This document shows positions 31,208 to 39,904 of a stretch of 56,361 nucleotides of DNA, one piece after another. The notes under the pieces were generated by a model, which saw nothing but the letters and a program-made list of their open reading frames with translations, was not told where the DNA came from and did not search any database. The DNA comes from CAYYNP01 sp964472545. Lineage in GTDB: Bacteria; Planctomycetota; Planctomycetia; Pirellulales; Thermoguttaceae. Within the stretch, counting starts at the first letter, position 1, and the number at the start of each line of letters is the position of its first letter. Made by a program: the position numbers and the translations under genes. The stretch lies in contig CAYYNP010000026.1 in NCBI GenBank assembly GCA_964472545.1, positions 1 to 56,361 of the forward strand, in the 5' to 3' direction.

Positions 31208-33461
31208 TCCGCGACAACTCCGACCGACCGATCTGGCCCGGCTGCTGAACTCCACGCCGCTGGGCGAGGTGATCAGCGAGCGCCAGTTGCGCCGGCATAG
31301 CACCCGGGCGGGGTTCCGAATCGGTGACGGCCGGCACATCGACCTGTATCGGTACGTCGCCTGGCTGGTTGCAGTGCGCAACGAGCCGAAGCCAGAGACA
31401 ACGCCGGTCGATTACGAGGTTCTGAAGAAACGAGCCCGAGCCCGCAACGTGGCCCTGTCGCTGGCTGGCCGCGACATCGGCGAGATCCCGGCAGTGGTCG
31501 ATCCGGAACGGAAAGCCGAGGCGTCTACCAACTTCCGCTTCTTCTGCGAGTCCTATTTCCGTCAAACATTCCATTTGGCCTGGTCCAACGATCATTTGAA
31601 GGTAATGGCCACGATCGAGAAGGCTGTGTTGCACGGAGGGCTTTTCGCGATGGCCATGCCGCGTGGCAGCGGCAAGACCAGCATCGCCGAATGCGCATGC
31701 CTCTGGGCACTTCTGACTGGGGCCCGAGAATTCGTGTGCCTGATCGGCAGCGACGAAGGCCACGCGATGGATATGCTCGAAAGCATCAAGATGGAACTCG
31801 ACGGGAACGACCTGTTGCTGGAGGACTTTCCCGAGGTCGTCTACCCGATCCAGGCCCTGGACGGGATCGCCAACCGCTGCAACGGCCAACTGTACCAAGA
31901 CGAGCGGACGCACATCGGTTGGACGGCCCGAGAGATCGTCCTACCAACCATTCCCGGCAGCAAGGCCAGTGGGGCGATCATCAAGGTCGCTGGCATCACG
32001 GGCCGCATCCGAGGCATGAAGTACAAGCGGGCAGACGGCAAGACGGTCCGACCGTCACTCGTGGTGCTCGACGACCCGCAGACCGATGAGTCGGCACGGT
32101 CGCTGTCCCAGTGCGCTACCCGCGAAAGCATTCTCGCCGGGGCGGTCCTCGGCCTGGCCGGTCCGGGCAAGAAGATCTCGGGCATCATGCCCTGCACGGT
32201 CATCCGCCCGAGCGACATGGCGGACAACATCCTCGACCGTGACAAGCACCCTCAATGGCAGGGTGAGCGAACGAAGATGGTCTATTCGTTCCCCAAGAAC
32301 GAGAAGCTATGGGACCGCTATGCCGAGATTCGGGCGGAGGGGCTTCGTGACGGTGTGGGGCTCGAGACGGCAACTGAATTCTATCGCGACAACCGCGAGG
32401 CAATGGATGAAGGTGCGGTGATTGCGTGGCCGGATCGCTACAACTACGACGAACTCAGCGCGATCCAGCACGCGATGGACCTGAAACTCCAGAACGAGGC
32501 CGCGTTCTTCGCTGAGTACCAAAACGAACCGCTGCCCGAGATGGCAGTCGACGAAGACGAACTGACGGCGGACCAGATCGCCACCAAAACGAACGGGATG
32601 AAGCGGGGCGAGATCCCCATTGGCTGCAACCACCTGACGATGTTCATCGACGTGCAGCAGAAACTCCTGTTCTATGTCGTGGCTGCTTGGGCGGATGATT
32701 TCACCGGCCACGTCCTCGACTACGGAGTGTGGCCAGATCAACGGCGAGACTACTTCACGCTTCGCGATGCCCGTGTCACATTGGCCATGAAGGCCCCAAG
32801 AGCAGGGCTGGAGGGTTCCATCTACGCCGGCCTCCGGGCCCTCACCGACGCCTACCTGGGCCGTGAATGGCGGCGCGACGACGGCGCGGCCGTGCGGATC
32901 GATCGGTGCCTGATCGACGCCAACTGGGGCAACTCGACTGACGTCGTCTACCAGTTCTGCCGTGAAAGCCAGCATTCCGCCCTGCTCCTACCCAGCCACG
33001 GCCGGTTTGTCGGGGCGTCGAGCATTCCCTTCTCCGAGTACAAACGCAAGCGAGGCGACCGCGTCGGCCACAACTGGCGAATCCCGAACGTCCAAGGCAA
33101 GCGGGCGGTTCGCCACGTCGTCTACGACACCAATTACTGGAAGTCATTCTGTCACTCCCGACTGGCGGTCCCCATGGGCGACCGGGGCTGCCTGTCGATG
33201 TTTGGCAAGAAGTCCGACGCACACCGCCAGTTTGCAGATCACATCACTGCCGAGTACCGGGTGAAGACGGAGGGTCGCGGCCGCACTCTCGACGAATGGA
33301 AGCTGCGTCCGGAACGGCCCGATAACCACTGGCTCGATTGCCTGGTTGGCTGTGCCGTGGCGGCATCGATCCAAGGCGCTGTGCTCTTTGGAACGGACGC
33401 CAAGCCGGCCCCCAAGCGTCCGCGGCTCAAGCTTTCGGAACTACAACGGAGCAGAAGATAG
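31197..33461 (+). CDS. Phage terminase large subunit (GpA-like)
   Basis: Packaging motor ATPase and nuclease, 754 aa. GTG start with GAAGGAG about seven bases upstream, overlapping the previous gene. An N-terminal DNA-binding segment (1-65) resembles the preceding small protein. The ATPase has PRGSGKT near residue 155 (Walker A) and LVVLDDPQTDES near 287 (Walker B). The C-terminal nuclease has Asp-bearing segments FIDVQ, CLIDANWG and DNHWLDCLVG. The layout matches lambda GpA-type terminases. It drives DNA translocation into the prohead through the portal. Confidence 0.92.
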   Translation: MAIDPRQLRPTDLARLLNSTPLGEVISERQLRRHSTRAGFRIGDGRHIDLYRYVAWLVAVRNEPKPETTPVDYEVLKKRARARNVALSLAGRDIGEIPAVVDPERKAEASTNFRFFCESYFRQTFHLAWSNDHLKVMATIEKAVLHGGLFAMAMPRGSGKTSIAECACLWALLTGAREFVCLIGSDEGHAMDMLESIKMELDGNDLLLEDFPEVVYPIQALDGIANRCNGQLYQDERTHIGWTAREIVLPTIPGSKASGAIIKVAGITGRIRGMKYKRADGKTVRPSLVVLDDPQTDESARSLSQCATRESILAGAVLGLAGPGKKISGIMPCTVIRPSDMADNILDRDKHPQWQGERTKMVYSFPKNEKLWDRYAEIRAEGLRDGVGLETATEFYRDNREAMDEGAVIAWPDRYNYDELSAIQHAMDLKLQNEAAFFAEYQNEPLPEMAVDEDELTADQIATKTNGMKRGEIPIGCNHLTMFIDVQQKLLFYVVAAWADDFTGHVLDYGVWPDQRRDYFTLRDARVTLAMKAPRAGLEGSIYAGLRALTDAYLGREWRRDDGAAVRIDRCLIDANWGNSTDVVYQFCRESQHSALLLPSHGRFVGASSIPFSEYKRKRGDRVGHNWRIPNVQGKRAVRHVVYDTNYWKSFCHSRLAVPMGDRGCLSMFGKKSDAHRQFADHITAEYRVKTEGRGRTLDEWKLRPERPDNHWLDCLVGCAVAASIQGAVLFGTDAKPAPKRPRLKLSELQRSRR

Positions 33462-33644
33462 ATGAACACGAATTCACCGAAACAACCACAAGATGAGCAG
33501 CAGGGGCTGGAATGCCGGGAGTGCGGATGTAAGCATTTCCGGGTAATCTACACCAGACCATATCGAGGGGGGCGGCTGGTCCGACGACGGGAATGTCGGC
33601 ACTGCGGTCGGCGCATGACGACCTGGGAAAAGGCGATCGGGTAG
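33462..33644 (+). CDS. Zinc-ribbon protein, 60 aa
   Basis: Starts directly after the terminase stop. It contains CRECGC and CRHCGR about 24 residues apart, a four-Cys zinc ribbon like the N terminus of NrdR or phage Ogr-type activators. A basic stretch (YRGGRLVRRRE) lies between the pairs. It may be a late-gene transcription factor or an accessory to packaging. Confidence 0.75.
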   Translation: MNTNSPKQPQDEQQGLECRECGCKHFRVIYTRPYRGGRLVRRRECRHCGRRMTTWEKAIG

Positions 33645-33850
33645 GCTGAGTGCGGCATCAGTCTGGATAGAAATGCCAGCACTTATCAACATTTGCAGGT
33701 AATCCTATCCGCGCTCACCAAGAGGCCACTTTCTTCTGGAACACTTCGGTTCGTAGATGCGAGCGGCACATTCCAACGATGCAAAGTGATGCAAAGCGAT
33801 GAAGCTATATCTATATGCGTAATGACTTTGTCAAACGAGTGAAAACGGCG

Positions 33851-33878
33851 TTCACACCGAGTGAGATTCATGTATAAA
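33851..33878 (+). promoter_or_regulatory. Candidate promoter in an AT-rich island of the prophage
   Basis: TTCACA, a 16-bp spacer and TATAAA followed by TACTAT lie in an unusually AT-rich stretch between the zinc-ribbon gene and the gpW-like gene. Direct repeats of GATGCAAAG occur about 70 bp upstream. The 33645-34095 gap has no credible protein gene. Confidence 0.5.
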
Positions 33879-33884
33879 TACTAT

Positions 33885-33981
33885 TAGACAACCAAACCGG
33901 ACAACGTCGGCGGCTGATCACTGTCGACGATGCCAACGAATCAAAGGCCATGCGGGGCCGCATCCTCGCATGGCCTTTTTT
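33885..33981 (+). ncRNA. Candidate small RNA or attenuated leader, about 97 nt
   Basis: Bounded by the candidate promoter and a strong intrinsic terminator. No protein frame is evident. The terminator stem overlaps an alternative perfect hairpin (ATGCGG, GG, CCGCAT at 33950-33963), so the two cannot form together; this is the arrangement of an attenuator. Confidence 0.3.
33943..33981 (+). terminator. Intrinsic terminator upstream of the portal operon
   Basis: AAAGGCCATGCG at 33943-33954 pairs with CGCATGGCCTTT at 33967-33978, and a six-T run ends at 33981. It lies inside the structural gene cluster, ahead of the gpW-like gene. Confidence 0.75.
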
Positions 33982-34095
33982 CGTTGGTTGGTCCGGGCTG
34001 GTTCGACGCGGGTGGGCCAGTGTCCGGCGAGGCCTCATACGCCTGGCTTGATTGGTGCGACCCCAATACCCGCCACTTTCGAGGAGATGGACACG

Positions 34096-34293
34096 ATGGC
34101 TGACGACCTGGAACAGACAATCCGCGACAACGCCGAAGGCCCGGCCGAGGCCCAGGGTGATTCCGGCGGCATGAAGCAGCATGGATTGCGTGACCAGATA
34201 GAGGCGGATCGCTACCTGAACTCGAAGAAGGCAGCCCGGTCAAAGGGACTCGGGCTCCGCTTAACGAAACTCGTTCCACCGGGGACGGCATGA
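34096..34293 (+). CDS. gpW-like head-tail connector candidate
   Basis: A 65-aa protein (MADDLEQTIRDNAEGPAE) with GAGGAG ten bases upstream of the ATG. It sits between terminase and portal, where lambda has gpW, and overlaps portal by four bases (ATGA). The tail LRDQIEADRYLNSKKAA followed by LRLTKLVPPG is basic. The role is inferred mainly from position. Confidence 0.6.
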   Translation: MADDLEQTIRDNAEGPAEAQGDSGGMKQHGLRDQIEADRYLNSKKAARSKGLGLRLTKLVPPGTA

Positions 34294-35762
34294 ACATGTT
34301 CGGTTGGCTGAAGAACGTGATGGGCGAGGCTAAGCCCGTTCGCGCGAGCGAGCAGGGCCGGGGCATTCGTGTCCTCCGCGCCCGGTACGACTCGGCCGTC
34401 ACGAACGATGGCAACTATCGACACTGGGCCAATGCGGATGGGCTGAGTGCCAATGCGGCGGCCAGCTCGGAAGTTCGCCGGATTCTTCGCAACCGCGCCC
34501 GGTACGAGGTTGCCAATAACAGCTACGCTCGGGGAATTGTCCTGACGATTGCCAATGACGTGGTCGGCACCGGACCGCGTCTCCAGTTGCTCACCGAGGA
34601 CGCAGAGGCGAACCGCCGGGTCGAGCGGGAGTTTACGCGGTGGTCCAAGGCGATCGGTCTGCCGGAAAAGCTGCGAACGATGCGGATGGCTCGGGCCGAG
34701 GATGGCGAGGCGTTCGCTGTTCTGACCAACAACCCAAACATTGCCTCGCCGGTCAAGCTCGATCTGCGACTCGTCGAGGCCGACCAGATCACCACACCGG
34801 ACATAAGCGTGTTGGACCGAAACGCCATCGACGGCATCGTGTTCGACAACGCCGGCAACCCAGCCGAATACCACGTACTGAAGGAGCATCCCGGGAGTGA
34901 CGCTCTGGGGATGACCGGTCTGGCACTCGATTACGACCGCATTCCGGTCGACGCCATGGTCCACTGGTTCCGGGCGGACCGTCCCGGGCAGAATCGCGGC
35001 GTGCCCGATATCACGCCGGCACTGCCGCTGTTCGCTCAACTACGGCGATTCACACTGGCGGTCCTCGGCGCGGCGGAAACCGCTGCTGACTTCGCGGGCG
35101 TGTTGTACACGGATGCCCCGGCCAACGGCGAAGCCGACGCCGTCGAGCCGATGGATGCGATCGAGTTAGAGGCCCGGGCGCTCTTGACCATGCCCGGCGG
35201 CTGGAAGATGGGCCAGATCAAGGCCGAACAGCCGTCGACCACTTACGCCGAGTTCAAGCGGGAGATCCTCAACGAGATCGCCCGGTGCCTGAACATGCCG
35301 TTCAACGTCGCCGCCGGCAATTCCTCGGGCTACAACTACGCCTCCGGCCGGCTCGATCATCAGACGTATTTCAAGTCGATCCGTGTGGATCAGGCCCATG
35401 TCAACGCCGTGGTCCTGGACCGGATCTTCAAGTCGTGGCTGTACGAGACGGTTCTCGTGTCAGGGCTGCTTCCGATCACGATGCGGAACCAGCTTGACCC
35501 TCCGCACCAGTGGTTCTGGGACGGGCACGAGCACGTTGATCCTGCCAAGGAGGCTAACGCCCAGGCGACGCGGTTGGCCAACCACACGACCACACTGGCT
35601 GACGAGTACGCTCGGCGGGGCCAGGACTGGGAATCACAGTTGCGCCAGCGTGCCAAGGAAAACGAACTGTTGCGGGAACTCGGCCTGTCGATGGCCGAGG
35701 CTTTGCCGCAAGAGGAGGAAACGGAAGATGACGAAACCCAGCGGGAAAGCCAAGCAGCTTAA
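34290..35762 (+). CDS. Phage portal protein (lambda family)
   Basis: A 490-aa dodecameric-ring protein through which DNA enters and leaves the capsid. Family features are AASSEVRRILRNRARYEVANN, SYARGIVLTIANDVVGTGPRLQ, the RADRPGQNRGVPDITPAL loop, and NIAAG-type NVAAGNSSGYNYASG near residue 345. The C terminus is acidic (EEETEDDETQ). It overlaps the next gene by 35 bp, a common packing in phage operons. Confidence 0.92.
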   Translation: MNMFGWLKNVMGEAKPVRASEQGRGIRVLRARYDSAVTNDGNYRHWANADGLSANAAASSEVRRILRNRARYEVANNSYARGIVLTIANDVVGTGPRLQLLTEDAEANRRVEREFTRWSKAIGLPEKLRTMRMARAEDGEAFAVLTNNPNIASPVKLDLRLVEADQITTPDISVLDRNAIDGIVFDNAGNPAEYHVLKEHPGSDALGMTGLALDYDRIPVDAMVHWFRADRPGQNRGVPDITPALPLFAQLRRFTLAVLGAAETAADFAGVLYTDAPANGEADAVEPMDAIELEARALLTMPGGWKMGQIKAEQPSTTYAEFKREILNEIARCLNMPFNVAAGNSSGYNYASGRLDHQTYFKSIRVDQAHVNAVVLDRIFKSWLYETVLVSGLLPITMRNQLDPPHQWFWDGHEHVDPAKEANAQATRLANHTTTLADEYARRGQDWESQLRQRAKENELLRELGLSMAEALPQEEETEDDETQRESQAA

Positions 35763-37806
35763 GTCGGTCCCCACCGACTTCCGCATCTGCGCGGAGAACG
35801 CGGGCGGCATCCAATTGGACGCCGCCTCTGGGGACGGCGAAGCTAAGCTGCGGCGTTTCAACATGACGGCCTACACCGGGGGCGAGATGGTCCTGGCCGG
35901 ATTCCCACACCCGGTGGTGGTCGACCTGGCTGGGCTGAAGGTGCCGGCCAAGTCGCGCCCGATTCTGAAGGACCACAACCGCAGCCTGATCGTCGGCCAC
36001 ACCGACGCGATCACGGTGGGCGAAAACACCCTTGAGGTCGTCGGCGTGGTTTCCGGCGCGGGACCGGTCGCCCAGGAGGTCATCGCTAGCAGCGAGAACG
36101 GCTTCCCCTGGCAGGCGTCGGTGGGGGCTCGGGCCGACAAGGTCGTCTTCGTGCCCCAGAGAAAAACAGTCTCGGCCAACGGTCGTCAGTTCACCGGGCC
36201 GCTGTACGTCGCTCGAAAGGCCACGTTGGGCGAGGTGAGTTTCGTGGCCTTGGCGGCAGACGACAACACGTCTGCACAAGTCGCGGCGTCTGCCGCACAG
36301 CAAGAAACGGAGATTATGACCATGAATTTTGAACAGTGGGTTGAGGCCCAGGGCTTTGTCCTGGCCGAGCTTGACGAGAAGCAAACGTCCAACCTGAAGG
36401 CCATGTACGAAGCGAGCCAAGAGGGTGAGGACAACGGCAAGACGACCGTCGCAACTGCCGCCTCCGTCATGGGAAGCGAAAACGCCGTGGCCGATTTGCG
36501 GGCCGAGTTGGCTACCGAAACCAAACGGGTCGGCGCGATTCGTAAGGTCTGTGCCGGCCAACACGGCGAGATCGAGGCCCGGGCCATTGAGGAGGGTTGG
36601 GAAGAGACCAAGACCGAGTTGGAGGTCCTTCGGGCAGAGCGCCCCGCAGCGCCACACATTGGTCGTGGGCGCGATCCGATCAACGCCGACATTCTCGAAG
36701 CGGCGGCGTGCATGTCGGCCGGCCTGGACGAAAACGATCTCGTCGAGCAGTACGGCGACCGCGCGATGGAAGCGGCCCAACCGATGCGGCACATCGGCTT
36801 GCGGGAATTGGTCGCGGCCTGCGCCCGGATGGAAGGTCAGCACCTGCCACCCGTCTTCGGCGATGGGACGGCCACGATCCGGGCCGGCTTCTCGACGATG
36901 TCGCTGCCCGGCATCCTCGAAAACGTGATGAACAAGTCGATGCTCGCGGCCTACCAGGTCTCGGAGATCGTTGCCATGCAACTATGCAAAGTCGGTTCGG
37001 TGAGCGACTTCAAGGAGGTCACGCGATATCGGCTGCTGGGCACCGGTGGGTTCGAGCAGGTCGCTCCGGACGGGGAACTGAAGCACGGCAAGCTGGGCGA
37101 GCAGAAGTTCACCAACAAGGCCGATACCTACGGCCAGGTTCTCATGCTCACTCGGCGGGACATCATCAACGATGACCTGGGTGCCTTCATGGACATTCCC
37201 CGCGAGATGGGCCGCAGCGGAGCGGAGTCGATCGACGACCTGTTCTTCTCGTTGTTCCTGTCGAATCCGGGCAGTTTTTTCAGCGCCGGGAACAGCAACT
37301 ACCTGGCCGGTGCCGAGACGGCCTTCGGTCCAGACAGCTTGACTACGGCGAAGACGCTCTTCCGCAAGCAAAAGGCTGGACCGGGCACCAAGGCAAAGGA
37401 CCAGAAGCCGATCAATATCCGACCCGAGAAGCTCGTCGTGCCGGTCGAGTTGGAGACGGAGGCGGAACTCCTGATGGGATCGGCCCAAATCATGCTCGAT
37501 GGGGCCAGTTCCAAGACCAAGATGCCGACCGACAACCCGCATCGAAACAAGTACAAGATCCTCTCGGCCCCACACTTGTCGGACAGCTACTACACGGGCA
37601 ACAGCGCCAAGGCGTGGTACTTGTTTGCCAGCCCGGCCGTGGTGCCCGCCTTCGAGTTGGTGTTCCTCAACGGGAAGCGGACGCCGACGATCGAGCGGAT
37701 CGAGGCTCCGGCCAACATGCTGGGCATGGGATTCCGGGGCTACATCGACGTGGGCGTGAAGGAACAGGACCCGCGTGGTGCGGTCAAGGTCAAGGGCGAG
37801 GCGTAA
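35728..37806 (+). CDS. Prohead protease/major capsid protein fusion
   Basis: A 692-aa polyprotein. The start at 35728 has AGGAGG upstream and lies inside the portal gene. Residues 1-190 form a prohead-protease-like domain (PILKDHNRSLIVGHTDAI with a candidate His, then GFPWQASVGARADKVVFV with a Ser, and LGEVSFVALAADDNTSA). A helical scaffold-like part follows (about 195-330). The rest is an HK97-fold capsid (SMLAAYQVSEIVAMQLCKVG, then LMLTRRDIINDDLGAF). Autoproteolysis would release mature coat protein. Such fusions are a recognised variant of the normal two-gene arrangement. Confidence 0.85.
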   Translation: MTKPSGKAKQLKSVPTDFRICAENAGGIQLDAASGDGEAKLRRFNMTAYTGGEMVLAGFPHPVVVDLAGLKVPAKSRPILKDHNRSLIVGHTDAITVGENTLEVVGVVSGAGPVAQEVIASSENGFPWQASVGARADKVVFVPQRKTVSANGRQFTGPLYVARKATLGEVSFVALAADDNTSAQVAASAAQQETEIMTMNFEQWVEAQGFVLAELDEKQTSNLKAMYEASQEGEDNGKTTVATAASVMGSENAVADLRAELATETKRVGAIRKVCAGQHGEIEARAIEEGWEETKTELEVLRAERPAAPHIGRGRDPINADILEAAACMSAGLDENDLVEQYGDRAMEAAQPMRHIGLRELVAACARMEGQHLPPVFGDGTATIRAGFSTMSLPGILENVMNKSMLAAYQVSEIVAMQLCKVGSVSDFKEVTRYRLLGTGGFEQVAPDGELKHGKLGEQKFTNKADTYGQVLMLTRRDIINDDLGAFMDIPREMGRSGAESIDDLFFSLFLSNPGSFFSAGNSNYLAGAETAFGPDSLTTAKTLFRKQKAGPGTKAKDQKPINIRPEKLVVPVELETEAELLMGSAQIMLDGASSKTKMPTDNPHRNKYKILSAPHLSDSYYTGNSAKAWYLFASPAVVPAFELVFLNGKRTPTIERIEAPANMLGMGFRGYIDVGVKEQDPRGAVKVKGEA

Positions 37807-37841
37807 GCCGGTAACCAAACTGTGAATTGGAGGTCATCGAG

Positions 37842-38180
37842 ATGACTGTTGAATTCGTGCAAGAGGGCAACGCGATTGATTACACGCCTTCGTCCGACAT
37901 GTCGGCCGGCGACGTGGTGGTCCAGGGTGAACTGGTCGGCGTGGCCAAGCGGGACTGCAAGGCGGATGAACTTGGGGCCCTGGCCGTTACCGGCCTGTTC
38001 GATTTTCCCAAGGCCACCGGTGGTGGTACGGCGATCACCGCAGGCGCCAACGTTTATTGGGACGTAGGCGACCAGGAGGCCAAGGAAGACTCGGAGACGG
38101 GCGCCAACAAACTGGTCGGCAAGACAGTGCTGGACGCGGCCGACGCCGACGAGACGGTCCGTGTTCGGATGAGCCAATAG
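37842..38180 (+). CDS. DUF2190-like capsid-decoration protein
   Basis: A 112-aa protein with TTGGAGG upstream of the ATG. The repeated short beta-strand pattern (AGDVVVQGELVGVAKRD, then ANVYWDVGDQEAKED) is that of DUF2190 proteins that decorate or stabilise capsids. It lies immediately after the capsid gene. Confidence 0.7.
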   Translation: MTVEFVQEGNAIDYTPSSDMSAGDVVVQGELVGVAKRDCKADELGALAVTGLFDFPKATGGGTAITAGANVYWDVGDQEAKEDSETGANKLVGKTVLDAADADETVRVRMSQ

Positions 38181-38184
38181 GACA

Positions 38185-38544
38185 ATGCCCGTGACCGACC
38201 TGCTTCGACAAGGTTCCGAATGGCTTGAGCGGATGCGAACGACGCATGCCGCCAGCCCGGTGGAGTATCGCCGGGAAGGGCAGCCCGCCGAGACTGTCAG
38301 CGCCACATTCGGCAAGACGGACTACGAGATTGCCGACGACGCAGGCCTGACGGTCGGTTCGCACGTTTGGGATTTCCTGATACGGGCCGACGAGTTGGGC
38401 TTCGAGCCGGAATCGGGCGACGTCATCGCGGCCAGTGGTCGCAAGTACGAGGTCATGAACCTTGGCGGTGAAGGCTGCTGGCGGTTTAGCGACCCCTACC
38501 GACAGACGTATCGAATTCACACCAGAGACATTGGGAGCCTGTAA
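38185..38544 (+). CDS. Head-tail joining protein candidate
   Basis: A 119-aa protein (MPVTDLLRQGSEWLERMRTT) with beta-rich composition (SHVWDFLIRADELGFEPESGDVI). It lies in the adaptor position between capsid and tail genes. No strong motif is seen; the role is inferred from order. Confidence 0.55.
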   Translation: MPVTDLLRQGSEWLERMRTTHAASPVEYRREGQPAETVSATFGKTDYEIADDAGLTVGSHVWDFLIRADELGFEPESGDVIAASGRKYEVMNLGGEGCWRFSDPYRQTYRIHTRDIGSL

Positions 38545-38545
38545 C

Positions 38546-38983
38546 GTGAGCTTGGCGACCGACATAGCCGACGCCGTCATGGCCGAATTGAACGCGGCCC
38601 CAGACGGCACATTCAGCCAAACGATGACGGCACGCCGGACCGTGCTGCCGGAGTCCAACTTGCCTGAACTGGCGGAGCTGAAGGTGTCGGTCGTGCCCAA
38701 GTCGGTCGAGATCACTGGTTCTACGAGGGCCACCAGCCAATACGACATCGCCGTCGACATCGGCGTTCAGAAGAAACTCGGCAAGGACCTCGATGCGGAG
38801 GTCGCGGCCTTGGGGGCGCTGGTCGACGAGATGGCCGACTACCTGCGTAAGCGAACGCTCGATCAAGCCCCGTTCGCCGTGTGGGTCGGAATCCGAAACG
38901 AACCGGTTTACGCACCGGAACATCTGGCTGAGCAGCGTGTGTTCACCAGCGTCTTGACGGTGACCTACCGGGCATTGAAGTGA
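38546..38983 (+). CDS. Tail-completion/terminator-like protein
   Basis: A 145-aa protein from a GTG start directly after the previous stop (a longer frame begins upstream inside that gene). It has an alpha/beta pattern (LATDIADAVMAELN, then QYDIAVDIGVQKKLGKD and RVFTSVLTVTYRALK) like tail-terminator proteins. Position between the adaptor and gp10-like genes supports this. Confidence 0.5.
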   Translation: MSLATDIADAVMAELNAAPDGTFSQTMTARRTVLPESNLPELAELKVSVVPKSVEITGSTRATSQYDIAVDIGVQKKLGKDLDAEVAALGALVDEMADYLRKRTLDQAPFAVWVGIRNEPVYAPEHLAEQRVFTSVLTVTYRALK

Positions 38984-39013
38984 ACAAGGTGAAGCGGAGG
39001 ATGGTAACGCCAA

Positions 39014-39451
39014 ATGATCGGCCTCGACGTCAAGCGAATGTTCTTCGATACGAAGAGGGTCCGCGCTAAGACGGACAAAGCGACGCGACGCGTACTCTCG
39101 AAGTTCGGTGCGTTTGTCCGACAGACGGCCAAGCGAAGCATACGCAAGCGGAAGAAGGCCAGCCAGCCGGGCAAGCCGCCCAGCAGCCACGTCGGTCTGC
39201 TGAAGAGGTTCATTTGGTTCGGCTATGACGTGATTCGCCGCAGCGTGGTCATTGGCCCGGTGCGGCTTTCGCAGAAGGGCCGTGGCGAGGCGCCCTCCGC
39301 GCTGGAGTACGGTGGAATCGTGACGATGCAGTCCCGTCGTCGCGATGGAAAGAGGACAAGGACTCACATCCGACCGCGACCGTTTATGGGCCCGGCGATG
39401 GAGAAAGAGAAACAACAACTTCCCGCGTTGTGGCGGGACAGTGTGAAGTAG
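39014..39451 (+). CDS. HK97 gp10-like minor tail/neck protein
   Basis: A 145-aa very basic protein. The pattern AFVRQTAKRSIRKRKKAS, then GKPPSSHVGLLKRFIWFGYD and RPRPFMGPAMEKEK matches the gp10 type (RPFM near the C terminus is typical). It is a head-tail junction protein in many siphoviruses. Confidence 0.65.
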   Translation: MIGLDVKRMFFDTKRVRAKTDKATRRVLSKFGAFVRQTAKRSIRKRKKASQPGKPPSSHVGLLKRFIWFGYDVIRRSVVIGPVRLSQKGRGEAPSALEYGGIVTMQSRRRDGKRTRTHIRPRPFMGPAMEKEKQQLPALWRDSVK

Positions 39452-39466
39452 AACGGAGGATTCAGC

Positions 39467-39904
39467 ATGTCACAGACATTCCTGTTGGGCATGAACGCCA
39501 AGATCTATCAGGGAGCGGCGGGCGCCGATCTCGCGACCGTTACCGAAATGAGCAACGTCAAGGACGTGACGCTCAATCTCGAAGCGGGGGAGGCAGACGT
39601 CACGACCCGGGGCAACCAGGGCTGGCGGGCCACCGTGGCGACGTTACGGGAGTGCTCGGTCGAGTTTGAGATGCTCTGGAATCCGGGCGACGCCGGCTTC
39701 GAGGCAATCAAGACCGCGTTTCTCAGCGCCGGCACGCTCCGGTTGGCCGTGCTGACCGGCGAAAAAGCCACGTCGGGTACAGAGGGACCGTTGGGCGATT
39801 TCTCGATCACCAACTTCTCTCGCAACGAACCACTCGAAGAGGGTGTCACGGTAAGTGTTACCGCGAAACTGGCTGAGTTCGAAGAATGGGTGGAGGTTGC
39901 ATGA
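39467..39904 (+). CDS. Major tail (tube) protein candidate
   Basis: A 145-aa beta-rich protein (VKDVTLNLEAGEADVTTRG, then FEMLWNPGDAGFEAIKTAF). The early VTTRGNxGWRATV phrase and the position just before the tail assembly chaperone are those of tail-tube proteins. It overlaps the next gene by four bases. Confidence 0.65.
   Translation: MSQTFLLGMNAKIYQGAAGADLATVTEMSNVKDVTLNLEAGEADVTTRGNQGWRATVATLRECSVEFEMLWNPGDAGFEAIKTAFLSAGTLRLAVLTGEKATSGTEGPLGDFSITNFSRNEPLEEGVTVSVTAKLAEFEEWVEVA

Noticed and set aside
35383..35727. Upstream extension of the protease-capsid frame inside portal
   Set aside because: The translation is Arg/Ser-rich and unlike protein; AGGAGG precedes the ATG at 35728 instead.
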